Source: Thauera phenylacetica B4P (lineage in GTDB: Bacteria > Pseudomonadota > Gammaproteobacteria > Burkholderiales > Rhodocyclaceae). From it: a DNA stretch of 54,064 nt. Each line of letters starts with the position of its first letter. Within the stretch, counting starts at the first letter, position 1. A program made the translations under genes and the position numbers. The notes below the pieces were generated by a model, which saw only the letters and a program-made list of their open reading frames with translations, had not been told where the DNA came from and did no database searches. The stretch is from NCBI RefSeq assembly GCF_000310225.1, contig NZ_AMXF01000005.1:1-54064 (forward strand). The letters are read 5' to 3'. Below are positions 18,780 through 27,427 of the stretch, in pieces.

Positions 18780-18950
18780 GTCTGTGTGGGCGGGGAGGGC
18801 GGTCTTGCTGTTCCCTACACCGTATCACGGCGTTCTCGCCGTCAAGGGCTGCACGCCTTTGGCGCTTGCGGCCGAGGCCGTCTTCGACCCTGTGACGGCT
18901 TGCGCTGCGCCGTTCTGGGGCCGGTTCCAGGCAATTCCGCCTGAGCAACC
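18780..18950 (+). repeat. Intergenic repeat B, copy 1 (leader of radC)
   Basis: Contains GGGCGGTCTTGCTGTTCCC, CACGGCGTTCTCGCCGTCAA, GCCGTCTTCGACCC, CTTGCGCTGCGCCGT and GGCAATTCCGCC. The same blocks occur in order at 19560-19735. It ends just before the radC start, so it would be in the 5' leader of that message. Confidence 0.85.
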
Positions 18951-18961
18951 GGAGCACGATC

Positions 18962-19468
18962 ATGTCGCAACTTTCTCTGTCTCTCGATTCTTCGCTGCTG
19001 GTGCGTGACGCACAGGGGCGTTACCTGTTGGCGTCGGCGGACCAGATTCTGGCGGCGGCACGCCAGGTCATCGACCAGAAGAACCCGCGCGGGACGCTGT
19101 TCACTTCGCCGACGCTGGTCAAGGACTACCTGCGCACCAAGCTGGCCAGCTTCGGGCACGAGGTCTTCGCGGGGCTGTTCCTCGACAGCCAGCATCGGCT
19201 GATCGAGTACGTGGAACTGTTCCGCGGCACCATCGACCAGGCATCGGTGTATCCGCGCGAGGTGGTGAAGGAGGCTCTGCGGCTCAACGCGGCAGCGGTG
19301 GTCTTTTCGCACAACCATCCGAGCGGGAGTCCCGAGCCGAGCCAGGCCGACAGGGTTCTGACCCAGCGTCTCAAGGAGGCCCTGGCGCTGGTGGACGTGC
19401 GCACGCTGGATCACATCGTCGTGGGTGGTGCAGTCACCACTTCATTCGCCGAATGTGGCCTGCTCTGA
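18962..19468 (+). CDS. radC: RadC-family JAB/MPN-domain protein
   Basis: The 168-residue product is the short mobile-element form of RadC, without the N-terminal HhH region. The JAMM metal site is complete: Glu in FAGLFLDSQHRLIEY, then His117 and His119 in HNHPSG, and Asp130 in PSQAD. Despite its name, RadC has no proven repair role. ICE copies are marker genes of Tn4371-like backbones. A strong terminator follows directly, so it is a single-gene unit under repeat B1. Confidence 0.93.
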   Translation: MSQLSLSLDSSLLVRDAQGRYLLASADQILAAARQVIDQKNPRGTLFTSPTLVKDYLRTKLASFGHEVFAGLFLDSQHRLIEYVELFRGTIDQASVYPREVVKEALRLNAAAVVFSHNHPSGSPEPSQADRVLTQRLKEALALVDVRTLDHIVVGGAVTTSFAECGLL

Positions 19469-19472
19469 CCAC

Positions 19473-19495
19473 GGGGGCTTCGGCCCCCTTTTTTT
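19473..19495 (+). terminator. Rho-independent terminator after radC
   Basis: GGGGGC (19473-19478), TTCG tetraloop, GCCCCC (19483-19488) and then seven T. It starts 5 nt after the radC stop. A UUCG loop with a GC-rich stem is a canonical terminator. Confidence 0.93.
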
Positions 19496-19559
19496 GCTGC
19501 GCCCAGCGATGCAACTCCGGCCCTCGCGGGCCTGCGCGTGCTGCGCACTTGCCGAAGGC

Positions 19560-19735
19560 AGGTCTGCGTGGGTGGTGGGGTGGGGCGGTCTTGCTGTTCC
19601 CTTCATCGTGCCACGGCGTTCTCGCCGTCAAGGGCTGCGCGTGCAAGCACGCTGGCGGCCTCCGGCCGTCTTCGACCCCTGACCGCTTGCGCTGCGCCGT
19701 GCCCCGGAGGTGACGGGCAATTCCGCCCGGCAATC
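19560..19735 (+). repeat. Intergenic repeat B, copy 2 (leader of DUF2958 gene)
   Basis: Second copy of the B block, again ending about 15 bp before a start codon (19750). It differs from B1 by an inserted GCAAGCACGCTGGC segment and by substitutions. It is preceded by a short piece of the A tail (CCGGCCCTCGCGGGCCTGCG). Confidence 0.85.
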
Positions 19736-19749
19736 TTCAGGAGTTCACC

Positions 19750-20100
19750 ATGAACAACGCACTCATCACCGACGCGCAGCGCGCGATGCTGCTGGCCAAC
19801 GGCCGCGACTCTTTGGACAACCCGGACTTCGATCCGGCGCCCGTGGTCAAGCTCTTCACGCCGGACGCTGGCGCGACCTGGCTGCTGACCGAGATTGATC
19901 CCGACGACCACGATCACGCCTTCGGCTTGTGCGACCTGGGCTTGGGGATGCCGGAAATCGGCTGGGTCAGCCTGGGCGAGTTGGCGACTGTGCGCGGTGG
20001 GCTGGGCTTGCCGATCGAGCGTGACCTGGCGTTCCGCGCCGAGAAGCGGTTGAGCGCCTATGCGCGCGATGCGCGCCTGGCTGGGCGGGTCGTCGTTTGA
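19750..20100 (+). CDS. DUF2958 protein, intact copy
   Basis: The 116-residue product MNNALITDAQRAMLLANGRD...DFDPAPVVKLFTPDAGATWLLTEIDP...LGLPIERDLAFRAEKRL is a full-length DUF2958 protein. AGGAG stands 8 nt before the ATG. The family is common on conjugative elements near RadC and ParB genes and has no known function. This is the intact paralogue of the broken copy at 17097 and a more distant relative of 28534. It is followed by a hairpin and a 92-residue gene. Confidence 0.9.
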   Translation: MNNALITDAQRAMLLANGRDSLDNPDFDPAPVVKLFTPDAGATWLLTEIDPDDHDHAFGLCDLGLGMPEIGWVSLGELATVRGGLGLPIERDLAFRAEKRLSAYARDARLAGRVVV

Positions 20101-20110
20101 CTCGGCCCTT

Positions 20111-20130
20111 GGAGCGCCGCAAGGCGCTCC
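20111..20130 (+). terminator. Stem-loop between DUF2958 gene and 20166 gene
   Basis: GGAGCGCC, GCAA tetraloop, GGCGCTCC: a perfect 8-bp stem starting 10 nt after the stop at 20100. The following TTGCACTTTC is only weakly T-rich, so this may be a processing or stability hairpin rather than a full terminator. Confidence 0.55.
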
Positions 20131-20165
20131 TTGCACTTTCTCAACCATCACAGGAGATCAATGCC

Positions 20166-20444
20166 ATGGGCAGCCTTCACGACTACATCATCGAAATCAC
20201 GGCGCAGCACGATGCGCTCAAACCGTTCGCACCGGAGAACGGCCAGCCCTTGCGCTTCAGGATCGGCGACGCGGTGATTTACACGAACGATGCCGGCTTG
20301 CAGTTCCGGCGCCGCGTTACCGGGTTCTACCGACCTGCCGAACCTTCGGGGCTGTACGCGCGCGGCGCGCGCTATCTGCTGAACTCGTCCTCGCCGTGGA
20401 TGCCGATTTCGGAATCCAGCCTGCGCCCTGACGACTCGGCCTGA
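20166..20444 (+). CDS. Small uncharacterised ICE protein
   Basis: The start at 20166 is chosen because CAGGAG ends 11 nt upstream; the frame is open upstream to 20097 but without a site. The 92-residue product MGSLHDYIIEITAQHDALKPF...GQPLRFRIGDAVIYTNDAGLQFRRRVTGFYRP looks like a small beta-barrel (SH3- or OB-like) from its alternating pattern. No signal peptide or membrane segment is present. It lies in the DUF2958-DUF932 backbone. Not recognised. Confidence 0.7.
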   Translation: MGSLHDYIIEITAQHDALKPFAPENGQPLRFRIGDAVIYTNDAGLQFRRRVTGFYRPAEPSGLYARGARYLLNSSSPWMPISESSLRPDDSA

Positions 20445-20445
20445 A

Positions 20446-20573
20446 GCCTTCGCGCCCCTGACGGGGCGCTGCGCGCTTCGCTTGCCTCCAGGGGAAAGCC
20501 CTGCGGCCTATCCCCGCCGCGCGGTACTTGGCGCCCCTCGAAGACCGCCGAACCGGCTGCGCCGGATCGGCCA
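20446..20573 (+). repeat. Intergenic repeat C, copy 1
   Basis: Contains CTTGCCTCCAGGGGAAAGCC, TATCCCCGCCGCGC, TTGGCGCCCCTCGA and CCGAACCGGCTGCG in order. The same set is found at 25451-25572, 5 kb away. Confidence 0.85.
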
Positions 20574-20666
20574 GGAACCAATCGCAGTTCCAACAGCAGA
20601 GGCCGCTCCTTGATGCTTTGTGCATGAGGGCCGTCCTGGGCGTTGTGTTCATCGGGCATCGAAGTC

Positions 20667-20836
20667 ATGGCGTCCCCGGCCAATGCGACACGGCCGGTCG
20701 CGCTGTCGTGCTGTGCATCGAGTCACCTGCGGCGTCTCGCCCCCGTCGGGCTTCCATCGTTCCCTCGCTCCGCTCGGCTGACGCCTCCGGCCCAGCTTCC
20801 AGCTTCGGGCCTGCGCGCTTCGCTTGCCGTGCAGTC
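20667..20836 (+). repeat. Intergenic repeat A, copy 2
   Basis: Same ordered blocks as 18614-18777: GGCGTCCCCGGCCAA, CGGCCGGTCGCGCTGTCGTG, CTTCCATCGTTCCCTCGCTC and GCTCGGCTGACGCCTCCGGC. Here it lies upstream of the DUF932 gene, but some 330 bp from its start. Confidence 0.85.
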
Positions 20837-21169
20837 GGCACATCAAGGCGGCCGTTGCCTGTCCAGCCATCTTCCCTGACTCCATCACCTTGCTCGCGAC
20901 TGTAGCCCGCGGCCATGTGCCGTCAAGGCGCGCAGGGCCGTGTCCTCGGCTGCGCCTGTGGGCCGCACCAACCCCGCGCTTGTTTCCTTGACGGCCCCCG
21001 TCCGCGCGCTCCTGACCGTCGCGGGCGATGAACTCAGGAAAGACGGTGGCAACGAGGCCAACCGGGTTCTTCGTGCCGACCGCACCGAACAGCCGAAAGG
21101 CTGGGCTCCGAATCTTGGAATCCGGTGTGCGGTGTGAACAGCAACCCCTTTTTTGTCAGGAGAAAGATC

Positions 21170-21997
21170 ATGCAACTCGCATCCCGTTTCGCTTCCCGTT
21201 CCCCGTCGCTGCGCAGCGACTCCCCGCTGTCCGATGACCAAATCCGCCGCGTGGCCCCGTCCATCTTCGCGGACGCCCCACATGAGAGCCGTTCCGAGCG
21301 GTACAGCTACATCCCCACCGCCGCCGTGCTGACCGAACTGCGCAAAGAAGGCTTCCAGCCTTTCATGGTGACGCAGACCCGCGTGCGCGATGAAGGCAAG
21401 CGCGAGCACACAAAGCACATGCTCCGCCTGCGCCACGCCAGCCAGATCAACGGCGCGGAAGCCAATGAAATTGTCCTCCTGAATTCCCATGACGGGACGA
21501 GCAGCTATCAGATGCTGGCCGGGATGTTTCGTTTCGTTTGCAGTAATGGCCTTGTCTGCGGCGACACCGTGGCGGACGTGCGCGTGCCCCACAAAGGCAA
21601 CGTGGCCGGGCACGTCATCGAAGGCGCTTATCAAGTGTTGGGCGGCTTCGAGCAGGTGAAGGAATCGCGCGACCTGATGCGCGGCATCACGCTAGACGAT
21701 GGCGAATCCGAAGTGTTCGCCCGTGCCGCGCTGTCCCTCAAGTACGACGACCCGGACAAGCCCGCACCCATCACCGAATCGCAAATCCTGATGCCGCGCC
21801 GGTTCGACGACCGCCGCCCCGACCTGTGGAGCGTGTTCAACCGCACGCAGGAGAACTTGACCAAGGGCGGATTGCATGGCCGCGCCGCGAATGGCCGCAG
21901 GCAGAGCACACGCCCGGTGCAGGGCATTGACCAAAACATCCGCCTGAACCGCGCGCTGTGGCTGCTGGCCGACGGCATGCGCGCCCTCAAGGCCTGA
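21170..21997 (+). CDS. DUF932-domain protein
   Basis: ATG 21170 follows AGGAGA by 6 nt, giving 275 residues (MQLASRFASRSPSLRSDSPL). Landmarks of the phage/plasmid DUF932 family include RYSYIPTAAVLTELRKEGFQP, HMLRLRH, ANEIVLLNSHDGTSSYQMLAG and FRFVCSNGLVCGD. The family is common on ICEs and large phages. A role in DNA modification resistance or establishment has been suggested but not shown. It is followed 64 nt later by the ParB-like gene, likely one operon. Confidence 0.92.
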   Translation: MQLASRFASRSPSLRSDSPLSDDQIRRVAPSIFADAPHESRSERYSYIPTAAVLTELRKEGFQPFMVTQTRVRDEGKREHTKHMLRLRHASQINGAEANEIVLLNSHDGTSSYQMLAGMFRFVCSNGLVCGDTVADVRVPHKGNVAGHVIEGAYQVLGGFEQVKESRDLMRGITLDDGESEVFARAALSLKYDDPDKPAPITESQILMPRRFDDRRPDLWSVFNRTQENLTKGGLHGRAANGRRQSTRPVQGIDQNIRLNRALWLLADGMRALKA

Positions 21998-22061
21998 ATC
22001 GTCCCCCGCCGGAGGGGCGGTTTCCCCTCCATTCCTTGTTTCATTCGATTGGAGATACACC

Positions 22062-24137
22062 ATGAACGCCGCTACCCAAACCGAAGCCCGCGCCATCAAC
22101 ACCGCCGCCGCTATTCCGCTGGAAGCCGCCGACCCGAGCAAGAACCTGATTCTGGTTCCCCTGTCGCGGCTGGTGCTGCGCCCCACGGGGCGCAACGTGC
22201 GCAAGACCCCGCGCATGTCCATCCCCGAACTGACCGCGTCCATTCAGCGCGTGGGCTTGCTGCAAAACCTGATCGTAATCGCCGCCGCCGATGGCGAGCA
22301 TTACGAAGTCGTGGCAGGTGGCCGTCGCTTCGCAGCCCTCAAGCTACTGGCAAAGAAGCACCGCATCGCCAAAGATTGGGAGGTGCCTTGCCTGCTGGTA
22401 GCCGATGGCACCGCCCGTACCGCCAGCCTCACCGAGAACGTGCAGCGCGAAGCCATGCACGCGGCAGACCAGTTCGAGGCGTTCGCCGCGCTGGTGGCCG
22501 AAGGTCGGCCCATCGAGGACATTGCGGCGGATTTCAGCGTGACGCCGCTGGTGGTGCAGCGCCGCTTGAAGCTGGCGAACGTCTCGCCGCGCCTGATGGC
22601 CGACTATCGCGCCGATGCCGTCACACTCGATCAATTGATGGCCCTTGCCATCACCGACGACCACGCCGCGCAGGAAAGCGCGTTCTACGATGCGCCGACT
22701 TGGCAGCGGCACCCGTCCAACTTGCGCGAACGCCTCACCGAGCGCGAGATTGACGCGAACCGGCACCCGCTGGTGCGATTCGTGGGACTGGATACCTACG
22801 AAGCCGCAGGCGGTGGCGTGCGCCGTGACCTGTTCGCGGAAGGTGACGCGGGCGTGTATCTGATCGATTCCGCGCTGCTGGACAAGCTGGCACAAGACCG
22901 GCTGGCGGGCATTGCCGCCGAGGTGAAGGCCGAGGGCTGGGCCTGGGTGGATGCCACGCCGGGCGTGACCCATGCCGACCTGCACGTCTTCCAGCGCGCA
23001 CCGAGGGAACGGCGCGAGCCGTCCAAGCGCGAGGCGCAGCGCATCGAGCGGCTGCAGGAGAAGATGCGGGCCATCGGTGAAGCCGTGGATGCGGCGATGG
23101 ATGCCGACGACGAGGATAAGGCCGACGCCTTGCAGGAGGAAGGCGAAGCCCTGGGCGAGCAGTTGCAGGCGCTGGAAGATAGTTTGCAAGGCTACGGCTC
23201 GAACGTGAAGGTTGCAGCCGGTGCCATCGTCACCATCGACCGTAATGGCGAGGCCGTCATTCATCGCGGCCTGATGCGCGAGGCTGAGGCCAAGGCATTG
23301 CGCACGCTGGAACGGCTGCGGCAAGGTTCCGGCGGCGAGGATGCCGATAACGATGACGAAGGCGAGGACGGAGACGACGACAGTCAGCCCAAGACCGCAG
23401 CCATGTCCGACCGGCTGGCGCAACGGTTGAGCGCCCATCGCACCGCCGCGCTGCAAATCGAAGTGGCCCGGCATCCGCAAGCGGCGCTGGCTGCCGTGGT
23501 GCATGGCATGGTGCAGACTGTCTTGCAGGGGAGCCATTACGGCCACAATCTGCCGCTGGGCGTGCGCCTCACGGTGCAAGACCGACTGGAAGGCATGGCC
23601 CCGGACTGGCCGCAATCGCTTGCCGCCGTGGCGCTGCGCGAACTGCAACAGGTGGCCGGTGAAGGCTTGCCGGAGGACAGCGCCGAACTGTTCGCCGTGC
23701 TGCTGGCGAAGCCGCAAGACGAGCTGGTACGCCTGCTGGCGGTATGCGTTGCCGCAACGGTGGACGTGGTGACGCCCCGCGCCACGACGCACCAACGCGG
23801 CGAGGAACTGGCGCAGGCCGTGGGCCTCGATATGGCCGCATGGTGGAAGCCAACCGCAGAAGGCTACTTCAAGCACGTTTCCAAGGCCGTGATTCTGGAT
23901 GCCGTGGGCGAGTACGCGCCCGAGCAGGTCAACCGGCTGGCGAAGCTCAAGAAGGCCGACATTGCCAGCGAAGCCGAACGGCTGGCGGATGGCACGGGGT
24001 GGATGCCCGCCATCTTCAAGGTCGCAGGTCCGCAGCAGGCAACGCAGCAAGGCGCGCAGGAAGAAGGCCCGGAGCAGGACGCCCCGGAGGATGCAGAAGC
24101 AATGGCGGATGAACCCGCCGAGGCGCTGGCCGCTTGA
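22062..24137 (+). CDS. Long ParB/RepB-like nuclease-domain protein
   Basis: The 691-residue product is about twice the length of a chromosomal ParB. Residues 30-130 form the ParB/Srx domain: LVLRPTGRNVRKTPRMSIPELTASI, VVAGGRRFAALKLLA and TENVQREAMHAADQFEAF. The HTH-like KorB region follows (IEDIAADFSVTPLVVQRRLKLAN, about residues 150-175). Residues 310-460 are coiled-coil and strongly acidic (DADNDDEGEDGDDDS). No ParA is adjacent; the only one is at 31497. This long form is typical of Tn4371-like and related ICEs and may act in maintenance or as a regulator. Confidence 0.88.
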   Translation: MNAATQTEARAINTAAAIPLEAADPSKNLILVPLSRLVLRPTGRNVRKTPRMSIPELTASIQRVGLLQNLIVIAAADGEHYEVVAGGRRFAALKLLAKKHRIAKDWEVPCLLVADGTARTASLTENVQREAMHAADQFEAFAALVAEGRPIEDIAADFSVTPLVVQRRLKLANVSPRLMADYRADAVTLDQLMALAITDDHAAQESAFYDAPTWQRHPSNLRERLTEREIDANRHPLVRFVGLDTYEAAGGGVRRDLFAEGDAGVYLIDSALLDKLAQDRLAGIAAEVKAEGWAWVDATPGVTHADLHVFQRAPRERREPSKREAQRIERLQEKMRAIGEAVDAAMDADDEDKADALQEEGEALGEQLQALEDSLQGYGSNVKVAAGAIVTIDRNGEAVIHRGLMREAEAKALRTLERLRQGSGGEDADNDDEGEDGDDDSQPKTAAMSDRLAQRLSAHRTAALQIEVARHPQAALAAVVHGMVQTVLQGSHYGHNLPLGVRLTVQDRLEGMAPDWPQSLAAVALRELQQVAGEGLPEDSAELFAVLLAKPQDELVRLLAVCVAATVDVVTPRATTHQRGEELAQAVGLDMAAWWKPTAEGYFKHVSKAVILDAVGEYAPEQVNRLAKLKKADIASEAERLADGTGWMPAIFKVAGPQQATQQGAQEEGPEQDAPEDAEAMADEPAEALAA

Positions 24138-24225
24138 CCCGCGCCGAAGGGAAGCGCCCCGGCCCCGACCGAGGCGCTTCGCTAGAAGGAGAACCGCCAC
24201 CCACACCACCACCAGCCGCCCGCGC

Positions 24226-24405
24226 ATGGCGGCGATCTACGCCCCCGGCACGGTACGCGCCCGCCGCTGGCACGGCGAAGGCGACGTGTGCGGCTATCGT
24301 CCGCCCTCGGGCTGGACGGCATACGCCGACCTCACCGACATTCACCCCGTCACGGGCTGCGCCTTGGCGCGGGCCGTGTGGTGGATCATCGAGACGAAGG
24401 AATAG
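24226..24405 (+). CDS. Possible small protein after the ParB-like gene
   Basis: A 59-residue frame, MAAIYAPGTVRARRWHGEGDV...GWTAYADLTDIHP...WWIIETKE, has a more protein-like composition than the random frames around it. The nearest AAGGAG is 35 nt upstream, too far to decide the start. Function unknown. Confidence 0.4.
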   Translation: MAAIYAPGTVRARRWHGEGDVCGYRPPSGWTAYADLTDIHPVTGCALARAVWWIIETKE

Positions 24406-24579
24406 CCGCGATCAGCACCGCGCCCAGGCCGCTCCGTCCTGGGCGCGGTGGGCGCAAAAATCCGGGCGCGGCAGTGGCCGCGCCCGGTGTTCAAGGCCAA
24501 CAGCCGAACGAGAACGCCGCTGCCTACGCTTATGCGCAGGCGGCGTTGGCGTATCACTTGAGATGCCTCGTTGCGTCCA

Positions 24580-25245
24580 TCACACCTTGATCGGGCCAAA
24601 CATCCCTGTGTAGATCAGCGTCTCCCAGACCTTTTTGATGCCTTGTCCAGTTTCCTGGCTTACGAACAGCGATGACCGGGCACCGTGAGGCGCACCCAGG
24701 AAATACGAGCGCATCGACTCCCAGGTCTCGGCGACTTGCGACCACGTCCAGCAGGGGACTTCCTTCTCCAGAAGCAGGGGGACAGCGACAGACAGCGGAA
24801 TCATGTGGTCTGGGAAAAGTTCTTCCCAATGACACTTGACCAGAATGGGCGTCGTCTGCGGGTTGTAGAACTGCACATCCAGCTTTTCCGCCGTGATGTA
24901 GGCCGCGTGGTGGCGGGGAAGTGCCAGAACGGAATCTAAAACCTCTTGGCCATCACCATACGGGCAGGTGATGAATCCGTTGACGAAGAACCTCGTGTGA
25001 TCCAGCCCCTTGTAGCCGCAACGATCGCTGGGGACGGTGACGGGATGGCGGCTATCGTGATTGCGCACCAGCGGATGCCACGAAGGGTATCGGTCAACGA
25101 CTGGCCCCAGCCCGTCAGCTATGTCCTCTAGCGCCCTCCTGCTTCGCGCCCGCTGGGCCTCATCGGCGTCCCGGGGACGGGGGACAAGGTACTTCTCCAC
25201 TTCCTCGTACCCGGCGCGTGCTGCTTCATCTGCTCGGAAGGTCAT
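24580..25245 (-). CDS. Uncharacterised protein, accessory
   Basis: Not recognised. The 221-residue product starts MTFRADEAARAGYEEVEKYL and contains RNHDSRHPVTVPSDRCGYKG, NGFITCPYGDGQEVLDSVLALP and VPCWTWSQVAETWESMRSYF. There is no signal peptide or membrane segment. It is on the opposite strand to the surrounding backbone genes and has lower GC, which points to an independent insertion next to the ParB-like gene. It ends convergent with the backbone. Confidence 0.7.
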   Translation of the reverse strand: MTFRADEAARAGYEEVEKYLVPRPRDADEAQRARSRRALEDIADGLGPVVDRYPSWHPLVRNHDSRHPVTVPSDRCGYKGLDHTRFFVNGFITCPYGDGQEVLDSVLALPRHHAAYITAEKLDVQFYNPQTTPILVKCHWEELFPDHMIPLSVAVPLLLEKEVPCWTWSQVAETWESMRSYFLGAPHGARSSLFVSQETGQGIKKVWETLIYTGMFGPIKV

Positions 25246-26137
25246 GATTCACCTCAGTTGGCTATGTTGTGCATGATGGTCGATATTTTTGCATGAAAAT
25301 GATGTTTTGTGCGCCAAATATATTTGTTGCGCATATGGCAGAATGATGCTGCGACGCTCCTGGGCGTGTCGGTGCCTTGCACCGCCGGGCTTTGCGGGCT
25401 GCGCCCCGTGCCGTCTTTGTCGTCACGGCCATTCGGCTCCAATCCCTCACGCCTTCGCGCCTGCGGCGCTGCGCGCTCTACTTGCCTCCAGGGGAAAGCC
25501 CTGCGGGCTATCCCCGCCGCGCACAGCTTGGCGCCCCTCGATGCGGCCGAACCGGCTGCGCTGGATCGGCCCGACCAGCGCCCCGCGGCGAGGGGACGGG
25601 GTGCTGGTGAACACGCTGGCGCTTTCTCCGGCAGGTTGTGCGGATGCGTACCGTCCTCGACGCTGGCGGTTCCTGCCCATCACGTCACGAAGGACGGTTC
25701 ACGGACAACCCGCCCGGCATCGCTATGGAGCTTCCACGCCACGCCTCAAAACCGGCGCCGCAAGGTGCGGCAGGGGCGTTCTCGCTTGTCGTTGGGGGAA
25801 TGACCTGGCCCGCGTCAATGTGCGAGCCGGAGAAGCATTCGTGCGGGGATGTCGAGCCGGCCCTATCTCCTTTCGGAGCGGTTCGGCCCAAAGCATCCTT
25901 GTCTCGTTGTGAATCCTGGCGGTGGCGCGGCTGCGCCTCGGGCTTCATGGCTGCAACCGTCCGGCGAAAACAATTTCCCCTCTGCTGCGCAGATTCCTCG
26001 CGGGACAAATTCTTTTCGCCTCCCGGCCCTCCACAGCGTTGCGGCCGCAAGCGGTGCAGCCCGCCCGTCCCCCGCCGGCCGGATCACAACAAGGACGCGA
26101 TGGGCGCGAACCTTGTTCAACCGAAAGGAGATCCATC
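25246..26137. other. 892-bp intergenic region upstream of the DUF736 gene
   Basis: The first 100 bp are AT-rich (TTTTTGCATGAAAATGATG) and probably hold the promoter of the minus-strand gene at 25245. Repeat C2 follows. The remainder up to AAGGAG at 26125 carries no convincing gene on either strand; candidate frames are Arg/Pro/Ala-rich. A long untranslated leader or unknown RNA is possible. Confidence 0.55.
25451..25572 (+). repeat. Intergenic repeat C, copy 2
   Basis: Shares GCCTCCAGGGGAAAGCCCTG, GCTATCCCCGCCGCGC, TTGGCGCCCCTCGA and GCCGAACCGGCTGCG with C1 at 20446. Orientation is the same. It lies some 560 bp before the DUF736 start. Confidence 0.85.
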
Positions 26138-26452
26138 ATGGCCAACATCGGCACCTTCACCACCGACAAAGACGGCTTCACCGGCACGCTTCGCACCCTG
26201 ACGCTCAACGTCAAGGTCAAGCTGGTGCCCAACGACAAGGGGGACAACGAGAAGGCCCCGGACTTCCGCCTGCAGGCCGCCGGCCACGACATCGGCGCGG
26301 CGTGGAAGAAGACCAGCGAGGCCGGGCGGGAGTACATCTCCGTGACCCTCGACGATCCTTCGTTCCCGGCCACGGTCTATGCCCGCCTGATCGAAGGCGA
26401 GGGCGGCACGCACGATCTGATCTGGTCGCGCAGCAAGCCCCAGGCGGCGTGA
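26138..26452 (+). CDS. DUF736 protein
   Basis: The 104-residue product opens [21 protein letters not shown], the DUF736 hallmark, and ends with the [19 protein letters not shown] segment. AAGGAG is 8 nt upstream. These small proteins are found on conjugative elements near RadC, DUF2958 and relaxase genes. Function unknown. A 10-bp GC stem-loop (26461-26485) follows the stop and may protect or end the message. Confidence 0.92.
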   Translation: MANIGTFTTDKDGFTGTLRTLTLNVKVKLVPNDKGDNEKAPDFRLQAAGHDIGAAWKKTSEAGREYISVTLDDPSFPATVYARLIEGEGGTHDLIWSRSKPQAA

Positions 26453-26460
26453 CCGCCGCA

Positions 26461-26485
26461 GCGTCCCGCCCACGCGGCGGGGCGC
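26461..26485 (+). terminator. Stem-loop after the DUF736 gene
   Basis: GCGTCCCGCC, loop CACGC and GGCGGGGCGC pair over 10 bp with one G-T wobble. No T-run follows, so termination is uncertain. It also marks the border to the AT-richer Thoeris insert. Confidence 0.45.
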
Positions 26486-26557
26486 TGTGCTGCTGATGCA
26501 GTACCTGCCCAGACAGCACCCATGAGCAGCAGGTTCGCCCCGAACTCCTATTGGAGA

Positions 26558-27394
26558 TTACACGCCGTTCCTGGCGGATTTAATATCGAGAAGATTGATC
26601 TGGTCAATCTTGTCTTCGTGAATCACGATGGTCAGCTTCGCGGGGTACTTGAATCGCATTTCGCTGATTCTGAACGTCCACAGCATTATCTTCAGGAGAT
26701 CCTCGTCGGAGATGTTTTTGTGTCCCTTGATCCGCGTTATTCCCGAACCGAAGATCGTGGTAGATACGCTTTGCTGGGCGTAGATGTTGTTTACCTTGTC
26801 CCAGAAATTGATGAGAAACTCAAGGTACTCCGGCATTGTCAGCAGCGCCTTGTTGTTCTCGTCGAACTTGGAGAACGCGGTCAGGAGGTAGTCTTTGTAT
26901 AGGCAGATTGTGCCAATCTGATACCTTTTCTTCTTCCCCTGTTTCCTGGCCTCGTTTTCATCCAGGACTTCGCTGTTATCAAAAGCGTATTCCTCGATGT
27001 GACGGTCTAGCTCGGAGAGCGGGACGCCGAGATGCTTCTGGATGAAAACGCCGTTGAGGGAAGTCTCCCCAATTATCTTGTTGTCCACCTGCGTATCGAA
27101 ATATTCATTGAAGGCGATTGCCTTCAATCCAGGCTGCTGGAAAATATCGCCAGTCTTGATCGCGACATCGCTGCCCTCGACATTGATGTCGATACTGTTT
27201 AGGTTGTTCGACCAGAGCCATATCGCCAAGTAGGTGAGTGCCAGTATTGCCAAGAAAGCCAATCCAGCCTTCAGTTTCCACTCGGCAGGGACGTCAACAA
27301 AAATAACCACGAATGACAGCGTACCGCTGACGACAGCGGTGACCTCAAGGAATTTCTTGATGACCCGCTTGTCAAAAAAGTTGACCTTCACCAT
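26558..27394 (-). CDS. thsA: Thoeris type II effector ThsA (two TM helices plus macro-like domain)
   Basis: The 278-residue product has two membrane helices (about residues 15-35 and 42-62). A macro-like domain from residue 67 follows, with VAIKTGDIFQQPGLKAIAFNEYFDTQVDNKIIGETSLNG, the core of the DUF6430/ThsA macro fold. In type II Thoeris the TIR protein makes a histidine-ADP-ribose signal. The macro domain binds it and the membrane part then damages the cell. The gene lies 33 nt downstream of the TIR gene in the same orientation. GC is clearly lower than in the ICE backbone. Confidence 0.85.
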   Translation of the reverse strand: MVKVNFFDKRVIKKFLEVTAVVSGTLSFVVIFVDVPAEWKLKAGLAFLAILALTYLAIWLWSNNLNSIDINVEGSDVAIKTGDIFQQPGLKAIAFNEYFDTQVDNKIIGETSLNGVFIQKHLGVPLSELDRHIEEYAFDNSEVLDENEARKQGKKKRYQIGTICLYKDYLLTAFSKFDENNKALLTMPEYLEFLINFWDKVNNIYAQQSVSTTIFGSGITRIKGHKNISDEDLLKIMLWTFRISEMRFKYPAKLTIVIHEDKIDQINLLDIKSARNGV

Positions 27395-27427
27395 GACGTG
27401 GGCCGTTTGCTCCGACGTGCCAAATGA

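Larger units (their letters stand above)
18407..18961. other. 555-bp intergenic region upstream of radC
   Basis: No credible gene was found. It contains repeat copies A1 and B1 described separately, plus the likely promoter region of the minus-strand gene ending at 18406. The remaining open frames here are Arg/Pro-rich and not gene-like. Confidence 0.6.
20445..21169. other. 725-bp intergenic region upstream of the DUF932 gene
   Basis: Holds repeat copies C1 and A2 and a hairpin at 20452-20469 (GCGCCCC, TGAC, GGGGCGC) right after the previous stop. The last 250 bp have no repeat that I can place and end with AGGAGA before the start at 21170. No gene is supported. Confidence 0.6.

Noticed and set aside
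18534-18963. Several Arg/Pro-rich short frames in the intergenic repeats as small genes
   Set aside because: They are open in many frames at once, lack ribosome-binding sites and recur only as part of the non-coding repeats.
22344-24227. 627-residue minus-strand frame opposite the ParB-like gene
   Set aside because: Shadow frame with skewed composition and no domain; the plus-strand ParB domain is clear.
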